Assembly: GCA_030849075.1 (NCBI GenBank)
Contig: JASAOO010003385.1
Coordinates: 1 to 51,301 of the forward strand
Direction of reading: 5' to 3'
From: Zelonia costaricensis
Taxonomy: Eukaryota > Euglenozoa > Kinetoplastea > Trypanosomatida > Trypanosomatidae
DNA length: 51,301 nucleotides
The position numbers were made by a program, and so were the translations under genes. Shown in pieces: positions 39,700 through 47,105 of this stretch. The notes beneath the pieces are model-generated. The model was not told the origin of the DNA. It did no database searches and saw only the letters and a list, made by a program, of their open reading frames with translations. Within the stretch, counting starts at the first letter, position 1; each line of letters begins with the position of its first letter.

Positions 39700-39722
39700 T
39701 CACACACACACACACACACACA
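39700..39722 (+). repeat. (CA)n microsatellite
   Basis: A perfect CA run about 400 nt upstream of the RRPS-repeat protein start. Confidence 0.95.
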
Positions 39723-40055
39723 TCAACACAACACCAACATTTCACATATTGAACTCCGTCACCACACTTGGCACAGTGGCCTGGCGCTCCCGCCTGTCTC
39801 TTGCAGAGTCACTTCATCGTCTCCGTCATTTGGTTCGCACGCTCTCGTGTCCAGGGTGCGGCGCGGAAAGCGGTGCGTGGCGGCCCCCCCCCCCTCACCT
39901 CCTTTCTGTGGGTCCCTCACGGCGCAGCCTCCTCCCGGACCCCCCGGTGTCCGTCCTTCTATAGAGCTCACTTGTGTACTGCACCACAGCCTCCGTGCCA
40001 CACCCAGCGACCCGAGGCGCACGCCCGCGTCTGCGTTCTTGTACGATTCTTCGTG

Positions 40056-40117
40056 TTACCCCCCCCCTCCTCCCCTCCCCTTCTCTCTCTGTCTTCCTCA
40101 CACGCGCCACGCCCCAG
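40056..40117 (+). promoter_or_regulatory. Candidate spliced-leader acceptor close to the start codon
   Basis: A strong C/T tract (about 40058-40100) is followed, with no earlier AG, by AG at 40116-40117. Only four bases separate it from the ATG at 40122. If used, the mRNA would have almost no leader beyond the spliced leader itself. An AG at 39963-39964, after CCTTCTATAG, is the main upstream alternative. Confidence 0.4.
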
Positions 40118-40121
40118 CCCC

Positions 40122-42737
40122 ATGTCCCGCCGCACCTTCCTCGAGAGCATGCGTCAGGAGGCGCGCCATCGGGGCGGCTACGAAAGCGAGGACCGCAGCA
40201 ACAGCGTGGCCGACCCCGCCGAGGTCCGCCGTGCGGCGGACGCGTGGCGGCAGCGCGAGAGCGACCCAGCTGGCGCGCGTGAAAGCCCGGTGGTGCGCCC
40301 CACCGGCGCCTCGCTCGCCGTGGCCGGTGCCCACGCCGACCCGTGTTTGCCCTCAAACACGTCGCCGCTGGGCACACCGGAGCTGCGGCCGCACCCGCAT
40401 CGCAACGGGTCCACGAGCGCCACGGCACCGCCCGCAGCCCACGCCAACTCGCCGTGGGGCGCCTCCTCACCAGCACACGCGCCGCTGCCAGCCGTGTACA
40501 GCCCACCTGCCCACATGGCGCACCTTGCGCACGACTCGCTCGGCCGCGAGGCGGCGCCGAGCATCAGCAGCGAGGCGAGCAGCGCGCGTCACCCGTTCAG
40601 CGGCCCCCGCTTTTCCCCCGACGCGGCGTTCCGCGCGCTCAGCACGGAGGAGCCGCTCATGAGCAGCGACGGCGCCTCCACCACGGCGGCGGCGAGCGCT
40701 TCGGGAAGGCGCACAGTTTCACGGGGCGGACCAGGGCGGCGCAGCAGCCGCTCCACCAGCGCTCTCGGCGACTCCGGTGCCCGCCGCGGAAGCAACGCCG
40801 GCTCGACGCGGCGCCTTTCGCAGGTGTGGGGTGGCGCGAGCCAACCGCGCAAGTCCATCAGCATCACGTCCCCGTCCGCGGCGCGGCGGCCGTCGGCGTC
40901 TGCGTCCCGGCATGATCGGAGCGGCAGCATCAACCGCATGGAGGCGGCCATGGTGGCGCTGCAGGTGGAGTTGGCGACGGAGAAGCGCAACAACATCGAG
41001 GCGGAGCGCCACATCACGACGCTGAACCGCGAGGTCGCGCGGCTGCGGCAGGAGAACGCACAGCTCTCGCGCGACATGGCGCGGGTGGAGGTCTTGCGCG
41101 GCGCATCTCCACCGCCGGAGGGCGGGAGCGCGACGCCCGAGGCGGCGCCGCTGCAGAACGGCACCGACGCGGCCGCGGCCGCAACGCGCATCGAGCTGCT
41201 GGAGGCGCGCCTGAGTGAGCTGTCACGCAACACGGAGACGAAGCAGCGCGAGCTGGACACGAAGGATGAGCGGATCCGCCTGCTGGAGCACAAGCTCGCC
41301 GATCAGCTTCTCCTCTACTCGGGTATGAGCTACATGGGAATGATCCCTGGTGGGGCCCCGCAGCAGCAGCAGCAGCCGTGGATGCCGCAGCAGCCACCGC
41401 CCCACCAGCGCTATGCAGGGCAGACCGTGCACACGAGCACGCACAATTTGAGCGACGCCCGAAGCTTCGAGTCTCCAGCGCGGCTGGTGCGTCAAGGCGA
41501 GGCACCCACCACCATGTCCCCGGCGGGAGCGCCAGGGCGCAAGATCAGCGCCGTGCGCTCCGTCAGCGCGCAGAGCGTGCACGTCACCCACGACAACAGC
41601 CCAGGGTCGCGGCCCTCGTCCGTGGCGCGCAGCCGCGGCGCGTACAGCCTGCTGAACCGACCCGACTTCGCGGAGTCCGGTGAGACCGCAGCGACGGCCG
41701 CCGTCGCCCCCGCTCCGACGGGCACCACCAACACCACCACTGCACACGCTGCATCCTCCCAGCTCCCGTCCACGTCGCCACCGCGGGAGCCGCGTGCCCC
41801 GAGCGCCACGCGCGAACTGCGCCGGCCCACGCCACGGCGCCCGAGTGTGCGGCGCGGCACGACGCCGGTGCGCACGGGCGGCCTCGACGCGTCCGCGTAC
41901 GGCGTGGGCGCCAAGGGCATCACCCCGTGGTCGCGCGTCGCCGCGGACCCACACGGCACCCGCTCCGCCCCGGGCAGCCACGAGGCCTCCGTCGTCAGCC
42001 CAACGCTCGACGTGCACGACGCTGGCGCACACGCGCCGCGGAAGCAGCAGCCGAAGCAGCAGCCCCCGATCTCTGCCCGCTCCGGCTCCACTGCCGGGCC
42101 GAGGCGCCCGTCCGTGCAGCGCCGCCCCTCCGCCACTATGGAACAGCGCCGCCCCTCCGCCACTGTGGAACAGCGCCGCCCCTCCACCACGGCCTTGCAG
42201 CGGCGCTACTCCACCATGTCGCAGCCGGGCGATGGCAGGGCCGCAGCCCCACCCTCGTCCTCTCGCCGCTCCTCTGCAGCGTCGCCGCTGAGGCGGCAGT
42301 CGAGCAGCGCCAGCGCGGGCGGCCACCCCATGCAACTCCACGACCCACGCGCCGCCTCCCCCACCGGCCCGCTGCACAGTGGCGTGCCGCCCTCGTCCTC
42401 CTTCCTGACACGGGCCCCATCCGGGCGGCGCAGCTCGGCGACCCGCTCCATCGCGCAGCAGAGCATCCGCTCCGCCACCTCGACGCGGTCGCGGCCGCAG
42501 ATCACGTATAGCGCGGACACGGACACAACCACCATGAAGGGCACGACGACGACGGTGGTGTTCCGCACGGGCAACGCCGCGAGTCTGAGCCACAGCAGCA
42601 GCACATACGCGAGGGATGGTGCCCCGCTCCTGCCCACGCGTGCGGCCTCCAACCAAGCGGCTCCAGCGACCTCGGTGTCAGCCGACGCTGCCGTGGAGGA
42701 CGGCTCGGGTGCGGCTGCGGACACCGCTGAGGCGTAG
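40122..42737 (+). CDS. Hypothetical basic Ser/Arg-rich coiled-coil protein with RRPS repeats
   Basis: This 871-aa protein is of unknown family. Most of it is disordered and rich in Ser, Arg, Pro and Thr. Two short coiled coils occur at about 270-327 (MVALQVELATEKRNN, then LNREVARLRQENAQL) and 356-397 (RIELLEARLSEL), so it may dimerise. Near residues 660-700 is a tandem repeat built on RRPSATMEQ and RRPSATVEQ units, and many other RRxS sites occur through the chain, matching the basophilic (PKA-type) phosphorylation consensus. High basic charge plus coiled coil would suit a microtubule- or cytoskeleton-associated protein, but this is inference. The start at 40122 (MSRRTFLESMRQEAR) follows the last pyrimidine tract; Met10 is an alternative. 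The in-frame sequence upstream is spacer-like. Confidence 0.82.
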   Translation: MSRRTFLESMRQEARHRGGYESEDRSNSVADPAEVRRAADAWRQRESDPAGARESPVVRPTGASLAVAGAHADPCLPSNTSPLGTPELRPHPHRNGSTSATAPPAAHANSPWGASSPAHAPLPAVYSPPAHMAHLAHDSLGREAAPSISSEASSARHPFSGPRFSPDAAFRALSTEEPLMSSDGASTTAAASASGRRTVSRGGPGRRSSRSTSALGDSGARRGSNAGSTRRLSQVWGGASQPRKSISITSPSAARRPSASASRHDRSGSINRMEAAMVALQVELATEKRNNIEAERHITTLNREVARLRQENAQLSRDMARVEVLRGASPPPEGGSATPEAAPLQNGTDAAAAATRIELLEARLSELSRNTETKQRELDTKDERIRLLEHKLADQLLLYSGMSYMGMIPGGAPQQQQQPWMPQQPPPHQRYAGQTVHTSTHNLSDARSFESPARLVRQGEAPTTMSPAGAPGRKISAVRSVSAQSVHVTHDNSPGSRPSSVARSRGAYSLLNRPDFAESGETAATAAVAPAPTGTTNTTTAHAASSQLPSTSPPREPRAPSATRELRRPTPRRPSVRRGTTPVRTGGLDASAYGVGAKGITPWSRVAADPHGTRSAPGSHEASVVSPTLDVHDAGAHAPRKQQPKQQPPISARSGSTAGPRRPSVQRRPSATMEQRRPSATVEQRRPSTTALQRRYSTMSQPGDGRAAAPPSSSRRSSAASPLRRQSSSASAGGHPMQLHDPRAASPTGPLHSGVPPSSSFLTRAPSGRRSSATRSIAQQSIRSATSTRSRPQITYSADTDTTTMKGTTTTVVFRTGNAASLSHSSSTYARDGAPLLPTRAASNQAAPATSVSADAAVEDGSGAAADTAEA
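42115..42200 (+). repeat. In-frame tandem repeat encoding RRPS(A/T)T-type units
   Basis: A unit of about 27 bases (CAGCGCCGCCCCTCCGCCAC and its continuation) occurs about three times with small changes. It encodes RRPSATMEQ, RRPSATVEQ and RRPSTTALQ in the disordered part of the basic Ser/Arg-rich protein. Confidence 0.85.
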
Positions 42738-44187
42738 CGGTGGTGGTCGGGGGAGGGGGGGGGGGGNGCACGCATGCGGCGTCTCCCTGTGGCAAGCGCG
42801 TGCCGATCGAACTGTTTTATGGCGAGCGGCTGTGTCGCCGCGCTTGGTGACGGCGCAGCTGGAATTCTAAAGGGACTCCGATTCCCTTTTTTTCTTGTTT
42901 CTTTTTTTCACGTCGACATGCGTGTGGCAATGTATTCGCACATGCGCGGAGAGGCCGCAGCGAAGCGGTGTTGGGGCGAGACTAGACGGGGGTGGAGGAG
43001 GGGAAGGCGGCGCGTGGCTGCAACCTGCTCTTCTCCTTTACGTGGTGGACGCCCGTTGCCACTCTTGCACGTATGGAAAAAAACAAACAAACGTGTGCTG
43101 ATGCCGTGTAGTGCGTGAGTCTGTGTATCTGTGTTTGTGTGTTTGCGTGTGTGTGTGTGTTGAAGTTGTGACTCCGGCGGCTATGTGCTGCACAGTAGCA
43201 GGCTTGTCTCCCCTCCCCCTTTCCTTCTTGAGTGTTTCCNGCTGCACGCGAACACGAACAACAACAAACGAACAAACAAACGAAAACAGGGGATCGCATA
43301 AAACACGCAACGGGGGCTTTGCGACCCCCGTGCGCGTCGTGCACGTCCAGCGGTCGGCCCCTCTCCGCCCCGCTGCTGTGCGGTGTCACTGTGGTGTGTG
43401 GGGGAGGGAGCGAGGAGACGAGCTGGGGCGGGCGCACTGGCGCCAAGCAGTTCGGTCTTGAGCGTCCCCTCCCCGGCCGTCGCACACACCCACACCCACA
43501 CAGACACCCACCCACACACACGCTACTGCCACTTGTTCTCCGAGGTGCGCCGCACTCATCGAGGCAAACGCGCAGAGGCGCGTTGCGGGTCGGCAACAGC
43601 GCCGAACTCTCTTCTTTGATTTGTCTCCTCACGTTCGCTGCATTGCGTCACCCTCTCCCCACTAACCCACCGCCCCTCCTCTCTCTCACTCCTCCCACCG
43701 CCCACACACACCGTGTGGATGTCCGACCATGGACGACCCGCCTACTCAGCCAGAGCCTCTTGTGACCGCCTCGCCGCCCGCACCCGACTCCCGCTATTCC
43801 CGTTCTTTCGCGAGATCTGCGACGTGTGGCTCCTCGCATCCCCACCTCAGCAAGTAGTGTCTGCCGTCTCACTGCGTCCCATCACGGCCATCATCGATCA
43901 TTACCCGCCCCTCACCCGAACACGTACGTCTTCGCCCTTCTCCGCCTGCACCGCTGCACTGCCGCCGCAACCCCCCCCCCCCTCCCCTCCACCCCGGGAA
44001 GAGCGGAGATCGACCCGGCACACGGGACGCACACGCCTCACGTCGACACCCCCCTCCACACACACACACCCACAACAGTGAGGGCACCAATACAGAGAGG
44101 CAAATCAAGAGAGAGGCCGCACCGCACCGCACCGCACGGCCCCCCTCCGAGCGTTTGCTGCCCTTTCGCCTCACCGCGTGCGCGTGC

Positions 44188-44216
44188 CTTCGACTCTTCT
44201 TTCTTTCTTGTCATAG
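44188..44216 (+). promoter_or_regulatory. Candidate spliced-leader acceptor for the VAP-like mRNA
   Basis: The T-rich pyrimidine tract CTCTTCTTTCTTTCTTGTCA leads to TAG, with AG at 44215-44216. This is the best-looking acceptor in the window. It predicts a 5' UTR of about 91 nt that includes the CA microsatellite. Confidence 0.6.
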
Positions 44217-44239
44217 TCTGCGCCACTTGTCGCGTTGGC

Positions 44240-44253
44240 CACACACACACACC

Positions 44254-44284
<31 letters not shown>
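44240..44284 (+). repeat. (CA)n microsatellite upstream of the VAP-like gene
   Basis: A CA run with a single CCAT interruption ends 23 nt before the start codon, inside the predicted 5' UTR. Confidence 0.95.
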
Positions 44285-44307
44285 TCGGTGCGTGCGTAGA
44301 GCGGGCG

Positions 44308-45666
44308 ATGTCGCGAATGGAATCGCGCCGCTCCTCCCTCAACGGGAGCGCGACGGACGAGCAGGTCGACAGCCCCCTCGCCGCGCGCTCCTCACCGCAC
44401 GTGACACAGTACCGCCCGGCAAAGACGCACCCGCAGATCAAGATCGAGCCCAACTGCCTTGTCTTCCCGCCGCCGCACTTTGGGCGATGCATCCAGAACG
44501 CCATCTCGATCTACAACGTGTCGAAGCAGCCGTGCGTGTTCAAAATGCGCAGCCAGAACCCCGAGCGGTACGTCGCGAAGCCGCACGTCGCCATCGTTGC
44601 GCCGGAGTCGGCCACCCGGATCTTCGTGACACTGCGTGACATGAACACGCTGGGGATGAAGAACTTGCCCGAGGACACGCAGGACCGCTTCCGCCTTTCG
44701 CTGAAGCTGTACGACCCCAAGTCGGTGGAAGCCTCCCTTGCGGCGAAGGAGCTGTGGAGCGTGCTGACGGCGCGCGGGACGAAGGTGGACCACGAGCAGG
44801 ACCTCATTGCGTACTTCACGAAGCGCGACACCCCCGTTGGCGGCCTTGTCACGTTCTTCCCGCCCACGTACATTCCCATCACGTCGTCCGCCACGTCGAA
44901 GCCCGCCTCGCCCACCGCGGCTGCCCCGCAGGCGTCTGCGAAGGGCGGCGCCGGCGCGGCCGGTCGCGGGCTGAGCGCGGACATGAACGCGGCTGCCACG
45001 CGGCAGGAGAAGGGCTCTGGAAAGGCGCCCGCCGGCGGCAAGAACGGCAGCGCGGGCAGTGCGGCGACGAAGCGGGCAAACACAGGAGGTGCCGGCAGCA
45101 GGCCCGCCCTCTGGGTCGGGCTCGTCTTCGCTGCGGTCATGATGCTCTCCATAGCTGTGGTGATGGGCCGCATGTGGGGCCGCATGGACAGCGCGGCGCT
45201 GGCGGCCTCAACGCCGCGCCCCACCGCCCCGACTCCACCCCCGGCGACGGCAGCGCCCACCTGCCAGGACTTTGCGGCGCCCTCGGCGGACCCGGTGGCG
45301 ACGCAAGCGCCTGTCGCACAGCCGCAGGCCCCGCCCGCGCAGGACCAGACACCGCAGCAGGTACACCAGCAGAGTCCGCCCCCTCAGCAAACTGCGCGGC
45401 ATCACGCTCCGCCTCAGCAGCAGGCTCCTCAGCAGGCCCCAGCCCAGCAGGCTCCAGCTCAGCAACGGCCGCCGCGGCAGCCGCTTCCGCAGCAGTCCGC
45501 TCTCAAGCAGGCGCCTGCTCAGCAGCCGGCAGCTCAGGGAGCTCCGCCTCGGCAGCAGCAGCAGCAGCAGCAACAGGCCCGGCAGCAGGAGCCGCCCCAA
45601 CAGCAAGCTCCGCCTCAGCAGGCGCCGCCACAACATCCTCCTCAAGAAGCTCCTGCCCCACAGTAG
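44308..45666 (+). CDS. VAP-like MSP-domain membrane protein with long Pro/Gln-rich tail
   Basis: This 452-aa protein has an MSP (major sperm protein) domain at about 43-157. The hallmark segments are IKIEPNCLVFPPP, ISIYNVSKQPCVFKM (F78, K79), NPERYVAKPHVAIVAPESA and VTLRDM. VAP proteins sit in the ER membrane and bind FFAT motifs to tether ER to other membranes and place lipid-transfer proteins. A flexible Ala/Gly/Lys linker follows (about 190-262), then one transmembrane helix at 266-290 (PALWVGLVFAAVMMLSIAVV). Unlike ordinary VAPs, which end right after the helix, this protein continues for about 160 residues of Pro/Gln/Ala repeats (QQAPAQQ, QQAPPQQ), which would be lumenal if topology is conserved. 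No coiled coil is obvious between the MSP domain and the helix. The ATG at 44308 is chosen since upstream in-frame sequence is CA-repeat. An MSP-domain protein with another role remains possible. Confidence 0.88.
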   Translation: MSRMESRRSSLNGSATDEQVDSPLAARSSPHVTQYRPAKTHPQIKIEPNCLVFPPPHFGRCIQNAISIYNVSKQPCVFKMRSQNPERYVAKPHVAIVAPESATRIFVTLRDMNTLGMKNLPEDTQDRFRLSLKLYDPKSVEASLAAKELWSVLTARGTKVDHEQDLIAYFTKRDTPVGGLVTFFPPTYIPITSSATSKPASPTAAAPQASAKGGAGAAGRGLSADMNAAATRQEKGSGKAPAGGKNGSAGSAATKRANTGGAGSRPALWVGLVFAAVMMLSIAVVMGRMWGRMDSAALAASTPRPTAPTPPPATAAPTCQDFAAPSADPVATQAPVAQPQAPPAQDQTPQQVHQQSPPPQQTARHHAPPQQQAPQQAPAQQAPAQQRPPRQPLPQQSALKQAPAQQPAAQGAPPRQQQQQQQQARQQEPPQQQAPPQQAPPQHPPQEAPAPQ

Positions 45667-46944
45667 CGAGAACTTATCCAGCTCAAGGCCGATTGCCGTA
45701 CTGCGGGAGGAGGATCCAGCGCGTGCAGGCCGCCGCGAGGCCCGCACCGCGGAGTGGAGATGCCCCACCTGCTGCCTCACCCGTCGTCCCCGTTCTTCGA
45801 CTGGAGCGATGAGGGATGCGTCTCGTCTTTTTCCAGTACAGGAGCGCCGATGTTTGGTGTGTGTGTGTGTGTTTGCGTTGGGCCATGTATCGGTACGGTG
45901 TGTTTGCAGACGGGTGCCGTCACGTTGGCGCTGTCGTGTTTCTCTGCTGTTCGATTCCAATCGCTCATATCTGCCCTCTCCTCCTCCCCCCTTTTCCTCC
46001 CCGGCAGGCGGGTTTTGGCTCTCCTGCAGTCTTCCAGCCGCGGCGCCAGCGCTGGGCGCGCGTGCGTACACCGGCGGGCGCGTGTGTGTGTGAGCTACAG
46101 CGTGAGGGGGTGGGGTGGGGGTATAGAGCCGGCCCTGCTTCCTTCTCGTTGGCTGGAATCGCACAGTCGGCGTGTTCGGTTCTGGTTCTGGTGTGCGCGT
46201 TTGCGTGTTCGTGTGTGTTGGCACGTGTGTATGTGTGTGTGTGTGTGACGCGTTGCTCCCCTTGTGTCACCGCCCCCCCCCTTCCCATCTGGGTGTGCTT
46301 TCTTGCTCTCCCCTCCCTCATCTCTCCGTAGTTTTGACGGGTTTGACCGCGCGTCGCGTGACGCGTGTGTGTGGTGGTCTACATGGCCTCTCTTTCTCTG
46401 TGTGTGTGTGTATGTCTGTCAACATGCCCGCCGCCCTCTCTCTCCCTCTCCCGCACTTGGCCCGCTGAGCAGAGCGTACCGCTCGTCAGTGGGACGGGCC
46501 CGCAAGCAGCGGGGCCCCGTCCGCCGCCCGTGTCACCTGCCAGACGCCTCCCTCCCTCAACGTGCCTACGACGCAGACACCACCTGTCGTCTCCTGCCAA
46601 ACAATGAAGAAGAAGAAGAAGGAAAAACGGCGACGCGTGCCATGACGCCGACGCACGCATGCAGCGTGCGCATGCTTGCCTGGGTATCCTCTTTGTTCGT
46701 GTCTCAGCGAGGCAGCGGCTGGGCGGAGCGAGGCCGAGCTCGGCTCTTTTCTCGCCGCCGCCGCCGCCGCCCTCGCTCGCGACCGGGCACTACCGAGTGC
46801 TCGTGGGGTCTGAGCTGCCCGGCTCCCTCCCTCCCTCCCCGCTGCACCGTGCGAGTGTGGTGGAATCGCCAACGGCCGACCCCACACTATGGCACGCTGC
46901 GAGTGAGCGCTTCCCAGAGGTGCTACGGAGTGGCTTGAGCCCCG

Positions 46945-46988
46945 CGTGTGTGTGTCTGCGTCTGTGTGTGTGTGTGTGTGTGTGTGCT
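46945..46988 (+). repeat. (TG)n microsatellite
   Basis: A TG-rich run with two TC interruptions, about 120 nt before the pseudo-GTPase start codon. Confidence 0.9.
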
Positions 46989-47103
46989 TGCGCGTCAACT
47001 CTCACCGCTCTCCCTCTCTCTCGCTATCGACAATCGACTTTGCCCTTGACAACCACCCCTTCACCCCCCTCACACACACACGCACACGCACATACACACG
47101 CAG
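46989..47103 (+). promoter_or_regulatory. Candidate spliced-leader acceptor two bases before a start codon
   Basis: From about 46940 to 47101 the sense strand contains no AG dinucleotide, although it has a good pyrimidine tract (about 47000-47030). The first AG is at 47102-47103, and the ATG follows at 47106. If this is the acceptor, the mRNA leader is the spliced leader plus two bases. An upstream acceptor near 46938 is the alternative. Confidence 0.45.
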
Positions 47104-47105
47104 CG

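Larger units (their letters stand above)
34376..40121 (+). other. 5.7-kb gene-free interval
   Basis: I find no credible gene on either strand. Open frames are short and translate to Ser/Pro/Leu/Arg or Cys/Val low complexity set by pyrimidine tracts and dinucleotide repeats. Contents include TG runs (about 34726-34739, 35088-35114, 36573-36600, 38453-38489 and 39003-39020), CA runs (37312-37333 and 39700-39722), poly-C runs (for example about 37555-37565, 37581-37600 and 38237-38256) and an A13 run at about 38521-38533. Pyrimidine-rich stretches (about 35160-35500) resemble trans-splicing signals. The interval is several times longer than the other spacers in this window. Confidence 0.65.
42738..44307 (+). 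other. Intergenic region, no gene seen
   Basis: A poly-G run with an undetermined base at 42767 lies just past the stop. TG tracts (about 43131-43161), a second undetermined base at 43240, an AACAAAC-rich patch (about 43255-43285), CA tracts (about 43481-43521, 44064-44074 and 44240-44284) and pyrimidine runs follow. No credible open frame is present on either strand. Confidence 0.7.
45667..47105 (+). other. Intergenic region rich in TG repeats, no gene seen
   Basis: TG tracts occur at about 45858-45873, 46199-46249, 46399-46413 and 46945-46988, with pyrimidine-rich stretches between, an AAGAAGAAG run at about 46607-46622 and CA repeats (47070-47101) directly before the next start. The frame of the next gene is open upstream to 46659 but reads as Arg/Pro/Cys low complexity. 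Confidence 0.68.

Noticed and set aside
34376..40121. Strand-switch region or centromere-like interval
   Set aside because: Genes on both sides are on the + strand and no AT-rich or divergent promoter-like sequence is seen.
41223..42656. Minus-strand open frame (477 codons) opposite the RRPS-repeat protein
   Set aside because: It is Arg/Gly/Ala-biased shadow translation with repeats that mirror the sense-strand repeat.
45945..45965. tRNA B-box-like sequence GTTCGATTCC
   Set aside because: The flanking bases do not form a T-arm stem, and no A-box or cloverleaf is found upstream.
46659..47105. Upstream extension of the pseudo-GTPase gene
   Set aside because: It reads through TG and CA microsatellites as Cys/Val and His/Thr runs, and the GTPase-like strand 1 begins at the ATG at 47106.
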